Shown one piece after another: positions 40,971 to 50,314 of a stretch of DNA of 64,000 bases (positions are counted from its first letter, which is position 1; each line of letters opens with the position of its first letter). This DNA is from Pseudomonas lurida (GTDB lineage: Bacteria; Pseudomonadota; Gammaproteobacteria; Pseudomonadales; Pseudomonadaceae). The stretch lies in the NCBI RefSeq assembly GCF_013522705.1, contig NZ_JAAMRE010000004.1, forward strand, positions 1 through 64,000. The letters run 5' to 3'. The notes beneath the pieces were generated by a model. The model saw nothing but the letters and a program-made list of their open reading frames with translations, was not told the origin of the DNA and did not search any database. A program made the position numbers and the translations under genes.

Positions 40971-42188
40971 ATGGAAAGTGCATACGACTACCAAGCCCCG
41001 GTGATCCAGGGCCTGCTCGACACCGATTACTACACCTTCACCATGATGCAGGCGGTGTTGCACCAGCACCCCAACGTCGATGTCGAGTACAACTTCATCG
41101 TGCGGTCCAAGGAAAAACTCGGCCACCTGATCCCTGAACTGCGCGCCGAGCTTGAGAAACTCGCCGACCTGCAGATGCGCGAGGGCGAGCTGCGCTTTCT
41201 GTTCAACCCGCGCTTTCGCGAGTACCTCTCCCCGGATTACGAGCGCTTCCTCGGGCTGTTCCGCTTCAACCTGCGTTATATCCACGTCAGCGAAGTGGAC
41301 GGCCAGCTCAACGTCCGCGTGATCGGTCCGATGCTGCACTGCATCATGTTCGAACAACCGGTGCTGGCGCTGGTCAGCGAACTGCGCAATCGCGATAAAT
41401 ACCCCGACGTGACCCTCGAAGACGTCACCCGCAAGCTCTATCAGAAATTCGACTGGCTGGAGAAAAACCTCAGTCGCGACGAACTTGCCGATTTGCGCGT
41501 CTCGGACTTTTCGACCCGCCGGCGCCTGTCGTTCAAGGCCCAGCGCGAAGTGGTCGACATCATGCGCCGCGATTTCCCCGGCCAGTTCATCGGTACCAGC
41601 AACGCACACCTGGCCTATGAGTTCGACTTGCCGCTGATCGGCACCATGGCTCACCAATGGCTGATGGTGCACCAGCAACTGGGGCGCCTGCGCGAGAGCC
41701 AGAACGCCGCCCTGGAAAACTGGGTGCGTGAATACCGGGGACGCCTCGGTGTCGCCCTGACCGATTGCATCAGTACCGATTTCTTCCTCAAGGATTTCGA
41801 CCTGTACTTCGCCAAACTCTACGACGGCCTGCGCCAGGACTCCGGTGACCCCATTGTGTGGGCCGACAAAGTGCTGGCCAGATACAAGGAACTCGGCATC
41901 GACCCGATGACCAAAGACCTTATGTTTTCCGATGGGCTGAACTTCGAAAAATGCGTGCCGATCCTGCGCCACATTCGCGGCAAGGCACGGTTCGGTTTCG
42001 GCATGGGCGCCAGCCTGGCGTGCGATGTGGACGGCGTGGAGCCGCTGAGCATCGTGATGAAACTGGTGCGGGTCCATGGCGAACCGGTGGTGAAGTTCTC
42101 CGATGACCCGGTGAAAAACGTCTGCGAAGACGCCTCGTTTTTGCAGTACGCCGCGCAAGTCTTCAACGTTGGCAAAGTGGAGGTGTGA
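40971..42188 (+). CDS. pncB: Nicotinate phosphoribosyltransferase
   Basis: A 405-residue enzyme that joins nicotinate to PRPP, driven by ATP. LLDTDYYTFTMMQAVLHQHP, by ends, near residue 15 is the characteristic start. FSTRRRLSFKAQ near 180 carries the conserved Arg/His region, and IGTSNAHLAYEF and SDGLNFEKCVPIL follow. The length matches PncB. It starts 11 bp after pncA, with GGAG before the ATG, and ends 1 bp before nadE. Confidence 0.95.
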   Translation: MESAYDYQAPVIQGLLDTDYYTFTMMQAVLHQHPNVDVEYNFIVRSKEKLGHLIPELRAELEKLADLQMREGELRFLFNPRFREYLSPDYERFLGLFRFNLRYIHVSEVDGQLNVRVIGPMLHCIMFEQPVLALVSELRNRDKYPDVTLEDVTRKLYQKFDWLEKNLSRDELADLRVSDFSTRRRLSFKAQREVVDIMRRDFPGQFIGTSNAHLAYEFDLPLIGTMAHQWLMVHQQLGRLRESQNAALENWVREYRGRLGVALTDCISTDFFLKDFDLYFAKLYDGLRQDSGDPIVWADKVLARYKELGIDPMTKDLMFSDGLNFEKCVPILRHIRGKARFGFGMGASLACDVDGVEPLSIVMKLVRVHGEPVVKFSDDPVKNVCEDASFLQYAAQVFNVGKVEV

Positions 42189-42189
42189 C

Positions 42190-43005
42190 ATGCAAACCCA
42201 GGACCGCATCGCTCAGGAACTGAACATCAACCGCGCGCTGGGCAAGGGCGGCGAGCCCCAGGAAATCCAGCGGCGCATCGATTTCATCAAACACACGCTG
42301 CGCCAGTCCGGCTGCACAGCGCTGGTGCTGGGCATCAGCGGCGGTGTCGACTCGCTGGTCGCCGGCCGCTTGTGTCAGCTGGCCGCCGAGCAACTGCGTG
42401 ACGATGGCTATGCCGCGCGTTTTATCGCCATGCGCCTGCCTTACAAGAGCCAGGCCGATGAACACGATGCCCAGGCCTCCCTGGACTTCATCCAGCCGGA
42501 CCAGATCGACACGCTGAACATCGCCGCCAGTGTCGACGGCTTGATGGCCAGCCTGGAGGCCAGCGAAGCCAGCGCCGCGCAGGTGGATTTCATCAAAGGC
42601 AACGCCAAGGCCCGCGCCCGCATGATCGCGCAGTACGCCGTGGCTAACCTGCACAACGGGCTGGTGGTGGGCACCGACCATGGCGCCGAAGCGCTGATGG
42701 GGTTCTTTACCAAATTCGGCGACGGCGCCTGCGACCTGGCGCCGCTGTCCGGTCTGACCAAGACCCAGGTACGCCTGCTCGGCACCGCGCTGGGCGCGCC
42801 GGCCAACCTGGTCAAAAAAGCCCCCACCGCCGACCTCGAAGAACTGGCGCCGGGCAAACTCGACGAAGTGGCTTACGGCTGCACCTACGACGATATCGAT
42901 GCCTACCTGATGGGCGAACCCGTCAGCGAGCAGGTACGCACGATAGTGGAGAACGCCTACCACAAGACCGCACACAAACGCGCGCTGCCCATCGTTCCCG
43001 TCTAA
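42190..43005 (+). CDS. nadE: NH3-dependent NAD+ synthetase
   Basis: A protein of 271 residues from ATG 42190, behind GGAGGT. The PP-loop ATPase motif LGISGGVDSLVAGRL lies near residue 45, then GTDHGAEALMGFFTKFGDGACDL, by ends, and TKTQVRLLGTALG near 190. There is no glutaminase domain, so it uses ammonia, like the E. coli enzyme, to amidate deamido-NAD. The pncB and nadE genes are nearly contiguous and probably translationally coupled. Confidence 0.94.
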   Translation: MQTQDRIAQELNINRALGKGGEPQEIQRRIDFIKHTLRQSGCTALVLGISGGVDSLVAGRLCQLAAEQLRDDGYAARFIAMRLPYKSQADEHDAQASLDFIQPDQIDTLNIAASVDGLMASLEASEASAAQVDFIKGNAKARARMIAQYAVANLHNGLVVGTDHGAEALMGFFTKFGDGACDLAPLSGLTKTQVRLLGTALGAPANLVKKAPTADLEELAPGKLDEVAYGCTYDDIDAYLMGEPVSEQVRTIVENAYHKTAHKRALPIVPV

Positions 43006-43129
43006 CCTCGCACCCTGTCCGGGACGAGTGGGCTTGCTTATGGTGAACAGGCTCGCAGGTGGTGAGCGAGCCCGCTCACCACGAGAACCTCATCTTCTCA
43101 GGCTATGTTTCACCGAAGATGTGCAGCCA

Positions 43130-43425
43130 CCAACCCTAACCACGATGCGAAGCGAGCCGCTCTTGCTCTCGCTTTTGCTTTTGATCTCAGGCGCCCCGTT
43201 AACCACGCTGGCCGGAATTCGGCATTGATTTGGAGGGTAAACCGGCAGGGATGCCGGTTTAGCCGCCCCGCGCCATGGATGGCGCGTGGCGGCGGCCCTC
43301 CAAATCAATGTCGGATTACGGGTACACCGAGCCTAGGCGAGGTGCCGAGTGGTGGGGCAAAGCGTTTTTGGTTACTTTTGGCGCTCTTCCAAAAGTGACC
43401 CGCCGTAAGGGCGGAACCCATAGCC
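43130..43425. repeat. Multi-hairpin intergenic repeat of Pseudomonas type
   Basis: The 630-bp gap after nadE has no convincing gene. It holds a sequence I recognise as recurring between genes in many Pseudomonas genomes, including GGTTACTTTTGGCGC and its partner CCAAAAGTGACCCGCCG near 43370-43400, followed by CCGCCGTAAGGGCGG. The core 43223-43310 folds into a three-way-junction-like structure (next entry). Short open frames here are by-products of the repeat. Confidence 0.7.
43223..43310. repeat. 88-nt cloverleaf-like palindromic core
   Basis: Outer stem CATTGATTTGGAGGG / CCCTCCAAATCAATG (15 bp, perfect) encloses two hairpins: TAAACCGGC / GCCGGTTTA (43238-43261), and GCCGCC...GCGCCAT / ATGGCGC...GGCGGC (43262-43293). 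As RNA or cruciform DNA this is a three-way junction. It is either part of a mobile palindromic element or a structured transcript. Confidence 0.75.
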
Positions 43426-43490
43426 GCCGTAACCGCAGCAACGGATATGTACTCGGTTTAATCCAACATTCTGGTCGGCTGTCAGGCCGC

Positions 43491-43514
43491 CATCGGGGGC
43501 AAGCCCCCTCCCAC
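43491..43514. repeat. Single REP sequence
   Basis: CATCGGGGGCAAGCCCCCTC followed by CCAC, the same REP half found in the REPINs above. It lies 120 bp before the end of the ABC binding-protein gene on the other strand. Confidence 0.8.
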
Positions 43515-43634
43515 ATTTAAAATCCTCTGGGCCACCCCACGGCAACTCGGTGAATCTGGCCCCGATAGCCATAGATATCTACACACGTTTCAAAGGCTGA
43601 AATAACTCCGTGGTGAGCGGGCTGGCCCCGCGCT

Positions 43635-44666
43635 CTACCGCTCAATCGACCGGCTCCACCGCGCATTCCACTCCGGCCGCGCCTGGTTCACCTGGTCCCA
43701 GTCAATTGAAATCGCCGACTGCAAATACCCCTGCATCGCTTCCACCCGCGCGCGGGTCTTGTCGGTGGTCGGCGTGGTTGGGTTCGAGGGGATCTGGTCA
43801 CCTTCCTCCAGCGCCGGTGCCTGGGCCTCGGCGGTCAGCAGGTAGGCTGCGAGTTTCTGCGCCAGCTCCGGCTGGTCGTTGCGGGCAATTACGCATTCGG
43901 CGACGTTCAGCACCACCGCGCCTTCCTTCGGTTGCGCATATTCCATCGGTACGCCGAGCAGTTTCTGCGTGGCGACCTGGGTTGGAGTGAGGGGAAAGAT
44001 CGCGGCTTCGTCGGTCTGTACCATCTCGGAGATTTTCGCCGAGCTGGCGATGTATTCCAGCACGTTGGGCCCGATGGTTTTCGGCCAGGCCTTGAAGCCG
44101 GGGTCGACGTTGGTCTCGTCGCCGCCCTGCAAACGGTTGAACATCAAGAAACCGTGCAGGCCGAAGGTGGAGGAGGCCAGGGACTGGAACACCACTTTGT
44201 CCTTGAAACGCGGGTCGGCCAGGTCCATCCATGAAGTGGGCGCGGCCCAGCCTTTTTCCTTGAACAGCCTGGCGTTGTAGCCAAGGCCGGTGACGCCCAG
44301 AGTCACGGCCACCGCTTCGTCCTTGATTTTCGCCTTGGGCGGAATCTGCTCCAGGGTCGGGCTGGGGGCCAGTTTGTCGCACAGGCCCATGGAAATGACG
44401 CGGTACATGATGCCGTCGTCCAGGAACATCACGTGCATCTGCGGGTTGTCTTTGTTGGCCTGGACCTTGGCGAGAATGTCCGACGAGGTGCCGGGCACGA
44501 TCACCACCTTGACGTTGTTGGCCTTCTCGAACGCAGGCAGCACTTTGTCGGCATACACCCGTTCCATGGTGCCGCCGTTCATGCCCAGGTACAGCGTCGG
44601 CGCGGCATGGGCGCCGGCGGCGAACAGGGCGAGGGTCAAGCAGGACAGCGCATTGCGTGGGTTCAT
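43635..44666 (-). CDS. ABC transporter substrate-binding protein, polyamine/opine type
   Basis: A 343-residue periplasmic protein with a signal peptide (FAAGAHAAPTLYLG, cleavage near residue 21). PTLYLGMNGGTMERVYADKVL, by ends, is the start of a class-II binding protein of the PotD/AfuA-type group. GTSSDILAKVQANKDNPQ and FPLTPTQVATQKLLGVPMEY follow. Ligand contacts cannot be read with confidence. It is the last gene of a seven-gene operon with matching permeases and ATPase, and lies 11 bp after the FAD oxidoreductase gene. Confidence 0.87.
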   Translation of the reverse strand: MNPRNALSCLTLALFAAGAHAAPTLYLGMNGGTMERVYADKVLPAFEKANNVKVVIVPGTSSDILAKVQANKDNPQMHVMFLDDGIMYRVISMGLCDKLAPSPTLEQIPPKAKIKDEAVAVTLGVTGLGYNARLFKEKGWAAPTSWMDLADPRFKDKVVFQSLASSTFGLHGFLMFNRLQGGDETNVDPGFKAWPKTIGPNVLEYIASSAKISEMVQTDEAAIFPLTPTQVATQKLLGVPMEYAQPKEGAVVLNVAECVIARNDQPELAQKLAAYLLTAEAQAPALEEGDQIPSNPTTPTTDKTRARVEAMQGYLQSAISIDWDQVNQARPEWNARWSRSIER

Positions 44667-44677
44667 GGTTGTTCCTC

Positions 44678-45775
44678 TCAGGCTTGGAAACGACGGATGG
44701 AAAACGCTTCGATGGGCTGGCGGCTGCGGCCGGAGCAGACGAGCTCTGCCAGGGCTTCGCCGACGGCGGGACCGAGCTGGAACCCGGCGCCGGCAAAGCC
44801 GAAACCGTGGAGCAAACCCGGTGTGGTGGTGCTGGGGCCGATCACCGGTTCGTGATCGGGCAGGTAACCTTCGGTGCCGCTCCAGGTGCGGATCGCCTGG
44901 GCGCCCTGGAGAAACGGGTACAGCTCGGCGGCATTGCGCAGAATCTCCAGCACCGCCGCCTGTCCGGGGCGAGCCTGGCGCGGGCCCAGGGCAAAGCCGC
45001 GCCCGCCACCGAGGATGCAATTGCCGCGCGCGACCTGGCGCGCGTAGATTCCGCCGCCTTCAACGCCGGTGCTGACGTTCATCACCACCGGCAGCGGCTC
45101 GGTGACCAGCATCGCCGGGTGCGCCGAGGTGATCGGCACCGGCTCGCCGAACTGTGCGGCCACGCTGCCGGCCCAGGCTCCGGCGCAGTTAAGCAACCAG
45201 GGTGCGCGTAGCTGCAGGCCGTTGGCGCAGTGCACCTGGAACGCCTGCCCGTCATGCTCGATGTGCACCACCTCAGCCTGCTCGTGCACCGCCGCGCCGT
45301 GCCGTTGCGCGGCGCGGGCAAAGGCCGGTGATACCAGGCGCGGGTTGGCATGCCCGTCTTCCGGGCAGAGCGAGGCGCCGACCGCCACGTCACCTACCCA
45401 TGGGAAACGCGCGCGCAGTTCGACGCGGTCCAGCAGTTGCAGGCCCAGATCAAACTCGCGGGTGCGCTCGGCGTAGGCGTGCAGCGCGTCGAAATCGGCG
45501 GCGCTGCGGGCCAGCTTCAAATGCCCGCAGCGCACGTATTCGCCGTCGATGCCGATCAGCCCCGGCAACTCGCCCCACAACTGATGGGCGCGTTGCGACA
45601 GCGGCAGTTGATGCAAGGGCCGACCCTGGCGGCGCACGCCGCCGTAATTGACGCCGCTGGAATGCGAGCCGCAAAAGTCGCGCTCCAGCAGCGCCACGCG
45701 CTGGCCTTTATGGGCGAGCATCATTGCCGCCGAAGCGCCGACAATGCCGCCGCCCAGTACGATCACATCGGTCAT
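44678..45775 (-). CDS. FAD-dependent oxidoreductase, beta subunit of an opine/D-amino-acid-type dehydrogenase
   Basis: A 365-residue protein of the DAO family. FAD motif IVLGGGIVGASAAMMLAHKG at the N-terminus, then HSSGVNYGGVRRQGRP near 38, LLNCAGAWAGSVAAQFG near 195, and the C-terminal HGFGFAGAGFQLGPAVGEALAEL, by ends. It resembles HcnC, OoxB and D-hydroxyproline dehydrogenase beta subunits, which oxidise a C-N bond of glycine, opines or D-imino acids. It overlaps the upstream alpha-subunit-like gene by ATGA. The substrate is unknown. Confidence 0.85.
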   Translation of the reverse strand: MTDVIVLGGGIVGASAAMMLAHKGQRVALLERDFCGSHSSGVNYGGVRRQGRPLHQLPLSQRAHQLWGELPGLIGIDGEYVRCGHLKLARSAADFDALHAYAERTREFDLGLQLLDRVELRARFPWVGDVAVGASLCPEDGHANPRLVSPAFARAAQRHGAAVHEQAEVVHIEHDGQAFQVHCANGLQLRAPWLLNCAGAWAGSVAAQFGEPVPITSAHPAMLVTEPLPVVMNVSTGVEGGGIYARQVARGNCILGGGRGFALGPRQARPGQAAVLEILRNAAELYPFLQGAQAIRTWSGTEGYLPDHEPVIGPSTTTPGLLHGFGFAGAGFQLGPAVGEALAELVCSGRSRQPIEAFSIRRFQA

Positions 45776-47115
45776 GGCTGCACCTGCACGCCGAACGGCA
45801 GCGGCTTGATGGGGGCCTGGCCACGCAGGCGGCCCACGTCTTCAACGTTGCGGCCGCTGCGCTCGGCGACAATCTCCGCTGCCGCCAACCCGCACATTCG
45901 GCCCTGGCAACGGCCCATGCCGACCCGGCAGTGGGCTTTGACCCGGTTGATCTCCCAGTGCCCCTCATCCACCACCGCGCGAATATCGCCGGCGCTGACT
46001 TCTTCGCAGCGGCACACCATCAAGCGGTCCGGCGCCTGCGCCGCCCAGTGTTCAGGAAAGGGGAATGCGCTTTCCAGGCCCTGGCGAAAGCGCTGGATGC
46101 GCGCCAATTGGCGTTCCAGAACGGCGGGGCGTTGTTGATCGATGGCAATACCGGCGTCCTCCAGCAACGCCAGCGCCGCGCGTTCGCCGGCCATTTGGGC
46201 AGCATCCGCGCCCATGATCCCGGCACCGTCGCCCGCCAGGTAGACGCCTTCCACGTTGCTGCGCCCGGCGCTGTCGCGGGTGGGCAGCCAGGCACGGTTC
46301 AAGGGGTTCCAGGCGAAAGCGCAACCGAGCAGGTCCGCCAGTTGGGTTTCGCTGCGCAGGGCATGGGCGAAAGCGACCGCGTCGCAGGCGAGGGTGTGCG
46401 TGCCCCAGCGAATGCCGCTGACGCGTTGTTCACCGTCGATCTGCGCGAGCGTCGCGCCTTGGTGTACGGGCACTCCGTGAGCCGTCAGCCAAGCGCGGTA
46501 GTACAAGCCCTTGGCCAGGGTCGCCGGTTGCCCGAGCAGCGCCGGCAACGCCCGGCATTGAGCACTGAACGGCGCGCTGTCGAGCACCGCCACCACCGTT
46601 GCGCCGGCCTTGGCGTATTGATACGCCACCAGATACAGCAATGGCCCGCTGCCACAGAGCGCCACCCGCTCACCGATGGCGCAGCCCTGGTACTTCAGGG
46701 CGATCTGCGCCGCGCCCAGGCTGTACACGCCGGGCAAGGTCCAGCCAGGCACCGGCAGGATACGGTCGGTGGCGCCGGTGGCGACGATCAGCCGTGAGTA
46801 CTCGAGGCTGTCGGCGTGGTCATCCGTGAGCAAGTCCAGGCGCTGGTCCTCGGCATTCCACACCAGGGTACGTGGCCGATAGTCGATCAACGGCGCCAGT
46901 TCATCCAAGGTGCGATGCACGGCTTCGGCCTTGCTCGCTTCGAAGCCATAGAGTTGCCGGGCGGTGCGCTGGAAGCCCTCGGGTTGGCGCCGATAAATCT
47001 GCCCGCCACCGCGCAGGCCTTCGTCCACCAGGCAGGCTCGGATGCCATGGTCGAGCAGGGTGCGCGCCGCGCTGATCCCCGCCGGGCCTGCGCCCACAAT
47101 CACTACCGGCTTCAT
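45772..47115 (-). CDS. NAD/FAD-dependent oxidoreductase with BFD-like [2Fe-2S] domain, alpha subunit
   Basis: A protein of 447 residues from ATG 47115. N-terminal dinucleotide fold VVIVGAGPAGISAARTL, a second fold VALCGSGPLLYLVAYQYAKAG near 150, and GVYLAGDGAGIMGADAAQMA near 315. The C-terminal cysteines in VCRCEEVSAGD and GMGRCQGRMCG form a BFD-like [2Fe-2S] site. The layout is that of HcnB, OoxA and LhpE-type subunits. It overlaps both neighbours (ATGA at each end), which points to a stoichiometric complex. Confidence 0.87.
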   Translation of the reverse strand: MKPVVIVGAGPAGISAARTLLDHGIRACLVDEGLRGGGQIYRRQPEGFQRTARQLYGFEASKAEAVHRTLDELAPLIDYRPRTLVWNAEDQRLDLLTDDHADSLEYSRLIVATGATDRILPVPGWTLPGVYSLGAAQIALKYQGCAIGERVALCGSGPLLYLVAYQYAKAGATVVAVLDSAPFSAQCRALPALLGQPATLAKGLYYRAWLTAHGVPVHQGATLAQIDGEQRVSGIRWGTHTLACDAVAFAHALRSETQLADLLGCAFAWNPLNRAWLPTRDSAGRSNVEGVYLAGDGAGIMGADAAQMAGERAALALLEDAGIAIDQQRPAVLERQLARIQRFRQGLESAFPFPEHWAAQAPDRLMVCRCEEVSAGDIRAVVDEGHWEINRVKAHCRVGMGRCQGRMCGLAAAEIVAERSGRNVEDVGRLRGQAPIKPLPFGVQVQP

Positions 47116-47402
47116 GCTGTGCGCCCCGGATCGCGGCGGATCGCCTGGCCTGCTTCCAGCAGCGTCGAACAGGCGCGTACGCGCCGACCGTCTTCCAGCC
47201 ACACCCAGCAATCCTGACAGGCGCCCATCAGGCAGAACCCTGCACGGCGTTCGGCACTGAAGTCGCTGCCGCGCAGATGTTCACCGCAGGTCAGCACGGC
47301 GGTCAGCAGCGTGTCGCCGAGCAGGGCGCTGGCCGGTTGACCGTCAAGCGTAAACGCGATGGCAGGGCGTGCGGTGTCGGCCAAGCGTTTGAACAGGGCC
47401 AT
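47112..47402 (-). CDS. (2Fe-2S)-binding small subunit of the oxidoreductase complex
   Basis: A protein of 96 residues from ATG 47402; a TTG one codon earlier is unlikely. LDGQPASALLGDTLLTAVLTCG is followed by cysteines in RRAGFCLMGACQDCWV and RVRACST, in the pattern of HcnA and OoxC-type [2Fe-2S] subunits. It would carry electrons between flavin subunits. It overlaps the preceding permease stop by 1 bp (TGATG) and the next gene by ATGA. Confidence 0.88.
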   Translation of the reverse strand: MALFKRLADTARPAIAFTLDGQPASALLGDTLLTAVLTCGEHLRGSDFSAERRAGFCLMGACQDCWVWLEDGRRVRACSTLLEAGQAIRRDPGRTA

Positions 47403-48196
47403 CAATGTTTCCCCACCAGCACGCGGTCCAGGCCGTAGACCCGGTCGAGCAGAATCATGGTCGCCGCCGTCAGCGCGATCACCAGCGCCGACACCGCCGC
47501 CATCATCGGGTCGATGGATTCGGTGGCGTACACGTACATGCGCACCGGCAGGGTTTGCGTGGCCGGCGAGCTGACAAAAATCGACAAGGTCACTTCATCG
47601 AAGCTGTTGATGAACGCCAGCAGCCAGCCACCGGCCACGCCGGGCAGGATCATCGGCAGGGTGATCAGGCGGAACAGCGTAAAGCGACCGGCCCCCAGGG
47701 ACTCGGCCGCCTGTTCGGCGCTGCGGTCGATACCGATGGCCGCCGCCAGCACCAGCCGCAGCACGTACGGGGTGATGATCACCACATGGGCCAGCATTAA
47801 CCAGGTGAAGCTGCCGTTCACCCCCATCAGGGCGAACAGGCGCAGCATCGCCACCCCCAGTACCAGGTGCGGGATGATGATCGGCGACAGGAACAAGGCA
47901 CTGAAAAAGTTGCGTCCCACAAACGAGTAGCGACTGATCGCCAGCGCCGCCGGCACCGCGATCAGCGTGGCCAGGGTCGCAGCGCTGAACGCCAGGATCA
48001 GGCTGTTGTAGAACGCCAGGATAAAGTCGGCGCGCTCGAACACCGCGCGGAACCAGCGCAGGGAGAACCCCTGGGTAGGCAGGCTCAAGGTGTTCTCCGG
48101 GGTGAACGCCACCAGGCATACCACCACCAGCGGCGCCATCATGAACAGCACCACCAGGCCATGGAAGCCGAGCGCCAAAGGACCGTTTCTGGACAT
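47402..48196 (-). CDS. ABC transporter permease, PotC type
   Basis: A 264-residue inner-membrane protein with six hydrophobic segments. The EAA-loop is EQAAESLGAGRFTLFRLITLP near residue 165, and PIIIPHLVLGVAML is the usual helix-3 pattern. It pairs with the next permease to form the channel of a spermidine/putrescine/opine-family importer. It starts 4 bp after the upstream permease ends. Confidence 0.9.
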   Translation of the reverse strand: MSRNGPLALGFHGLVVLFMMAPLVVVCLVAFTPENTLSLPTQGFSLRWFRAVFERADFILAFYNSLILAFSAATLATLIAVPAALAISRYSFVGRNFFSALFLSPIIIPHLVLGVAMLRLFALMGVNGSFTWLMLAHVVIITPYVLRLVLAAAIGIDRSAEQAAESLGAGRFTLFRLITLPMILPGVAGGWLLAFINSFDEVTLSIFVSSPATQTLPVRMYVYATESIDPMMAAVSALVIALTAATMILLDRVYGLDRVLVGKH

Positions 48197-48200
48197 GTGT

Positions 48201-49046
48201 CTAAACCCCCAGGGACTTTTTGTAGCGACTTTCGAGCAGGCGGTTCCAGCTCAACATGATCAGCAGGTTGACCAGCAGCAACACCACCGCGATGGTCGCG
48301 CCCATAGGCCAGTTGAGTTCCGAGAGGTACTGGTCGTACACCACGGTGGCGACCATTTTCAGACGCCGCCCGCCGAGCAGGCCGGGGATCGCAAACGAAC
48401 TGGCGGCCAGGCCGAACACAATCAGGGTGCCGGACAGCACCCCGGGCATCACTTGGGGCAACACGATCCTGCGCATCACCGTGGCCTGGCTGGCGCCGAG
48501 GGACAGCGCCGCCTGTTCGGCCGACGGGTCGAGTTTTTGCAACGAGGTCCACACCGGAATGATCATGAACGGCAGCATCACATGCACCAGCGCGATGATC
48601 ACCGCGAACGGCGTGTACAACAGCTTCACCGGGCGCCCGCCGAGCACTTGGATCAACTGATTGATCAGGCCGTCGGCGCCGAGCAGCAGGCTCCAGCCAA
48701 ACGCGCGCACCACCACTGAAATCAGCAGTGGGGTGAGGATCAGGATCAGAAAGATCGAGCGCCACGGCGTGCCCATGCGGCTGAGGATGTAGGCCTCCGG
48801 TACGCCGATCACCACGCACAGCAGGGTGACCAGCGCGCTGATCCAGAAGGTGCGCCAGAAGATTTCGTAAAAGTACGCGTCGCTGAAAAGCGCCAGGTAA
48901 TGGGCCAAGGTCCACTCGCCGGCTTTCACCCCTACCTGATAATCGAACACGTTGAACGACAGTACCAGGGTCAGCCCCAGCGGCAGGATCAGCAGCCCGC
49001 TGAACAGCAGCAGCGCCGGCAGCGACAGCAGGTAGCCCCGACTCAT
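48201..49046 (-). CDS. ABC transporter permease, PotB type
   Basis: A protein of 281 residues from ATG 49046. Six hydrophobic segments; N-terminal LLSLPALLLFSGLLILPLGL, then LILTPLLISVVVRAFGWSLLLG (by ends) and the EAA-loop EQAALSLGASQATVMRRIVLP near residue 190. It is the first permease of the importer and overlaps the ATPase gene by ATGA. Confidence 0.9.
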   Translation of the reverse strand: MSRGYLLSLPALLLFSGLLILPLGLTLVLSFNVFDYQVGVKAGEWTLAHYLALFSDAYFYEIFWRTFWISALVTLLCVVIGVPEAYILSRMGTPWRSIFLILILTPLLISVVVRAFGWSLLLGADGLINQLIQVLGGRPVKLLYTPFAVIIALVHVMLPFMIIPVWTSLQKLDPSAEQAALSLGASQATVMRRIVLPQVMPGVLSGTLIVFGLAASSFAIPGLLGGRRLKMVATVVYDQYLSELNWPMGATIAVVLLLVNLLIMLSWNRLLESRYKKSLGV

Positions 49047-50071
49047 GGGCGCACCTCGTCGGTGGCCAGCACGCGCAGCAGCTCGGCCGGCCATTCCAGG
49101 CCGACCACCGCGCCGTTGGCCAGCGGCGCGCTGCCGTCGTTGGCGCGCACCACGGTGATTTCACCCAACGAAGTGTGGATGCGGTAAAGCCATTGGCTGC
49201 CAAAGAAGAAGCGGTCGAGCACCTGGCCTTGCAGGCGCCCGCTGCCGGCGTCCACCAGTTGGATTTTTTCCGGGCGCAGACTGAGGGTCAGTTCGCCATC
49301 GCCGCTTTCATGCCGCACTTGCGGCGTGCCGAGGGCGTCGTAATCGCCGGGCAACAGGTTGGCCTTGCCTACGAAGTCAGAAATAAAGCGTGTGCGTGGG
49401 TGTTCGTAGAGGGTGTAAGGCGCGTCGATCTGGGTCACGCGGCCGGCCTCCATCACCACCACGCGGTCGCTGATGGACAGCGCTTCGGCCTGGTCGTGGG
49501 TGACCATCAGCGTGGTGATGCCCACGGCGCACTGAATGCGGCGGATCTCGAACTGCATCTCTTCGCGCAGGTTGGCGTCGAGGTTGGACAGCGGTTCGTC
49601 CAGCAGCAACACCGGCGGTTCGATCACCAGGGCGCGCGCCAGGGCCACGCGTTGGCGCTGGCCGCCGGACAGCTCACGCGGGTAGCGCTCGGCATGGGGG
49701 GCCAGGCGCACCAGATCGAGCACGGTCTTGACCTTGCCGGCGATCTCGGCGGCGGGCACGTTGCGCATCTTCAGGCCGAAGGCGACGTTGTCGCGCACGC
49801 TCATGTGCGGGAACAGCGCGTAGCTCTGGAACACTACGCCCAGGCCACGGCTGGCGGGCTTGGCATGGGTAATGTAGCGCCCATCCAGCAGGATCTGGCC
49901 GCTGGTCACCTCGACGAAGCCGGCGATCATTTGCAGGGTGGTGGTCTTGCCGCAGCCCGATGGGCCGAGCAGGGAAACGAACTCGCCTTTTTCCACGGCC
50001 AGGTCGGTGGCAACCACTGCGTCGACGGCGCCGTAGCGTTTGCTCAAGGCGATGAGTTGGAGAAATGCCAT
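49043..50071 (-). CDS. ABC transporter ATP-binding protein, PotA type
   Basis: A 342-residue ATPase that powers the importer. Walker A GPSGCGKTTTLQ near residue 37, Q-loop FQSYALFPHMSV, signature LSGGQRQRVALARAL near 137, Walker B LLLDEPLSNLD, and switch His in VTHDQAEAL. The C-terminal TOBE-like part (from about 240) has LRPEKIQLVDAG. It is the first gene of the seven-gene operon, 243 bp from the divergent IclR start. A very long open frame on the opposite strand is a shadow of it. Confidence 0.92.
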   Translation of the reverse strand: MAFLQLIALSKRYGAVDAVVATDLAVEKGEFVSLLGPSGCGKTTTLQMIAGFVEVTSGQILLDGRYITHAKPASRGLGVVFQSYALFPHMSVRDNVAFGLKMRNVPAAEIAGKVKTVLDLVRLAPHAERYPRELSGGQRQRVALARALVIEPPVLLLDEPLSNLDANLREEMQFEIRRIQCAVGITTLMVTHDQAEALSISDRVVVMEAGRVTQIDAPYTLYEHPRTRFISDFVGKANLLPGDYDALGTPQVRHESGDGELTLSLRPEKIQLVDAGSGRLQGQVLDRFFFGSQWLYRIHTSLGEITVVRANDGSAPLANGAVVGLEWPAELLRVLATDEVRP

Positions 50072-50314
50072 GTCTGCGTTCCACCTTTTTCAGTCGCGTC
50101 GAAACGCGCTTTTTTTGTTTTGGGCAGATGCGAAAAGAATGTTGCGGGTGCGTTGGCGCTCGATCTCAAGTCGGCTGCCGTGTGTTGTTCGTTTTCGCCC
50201 CTGTGGACGCAGATTAGGACGAAGACTAGGATGCGTGGAAGATGGAATTTCACTGAACGGACTACTTTTTTCAGTTTTATTCACTCACCAGAATTAAAAG
50301 AGAGAACAGGCGAT

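Noticed and set aside
43028..43572. Several 60-100-codon open frames in the gap after nadE
   Set aside because: They lie in a repetitive, hairpin-rich sequence that recurs in Pseudomonas genomes and have no family features.
49175..50314. Upstream extension of the IclR reading frame
   Set aside because: This part is antisense to the ABC ATPase gene with complete Walker and signature motifs. The IclR domain and a sensible start begin at 50315.
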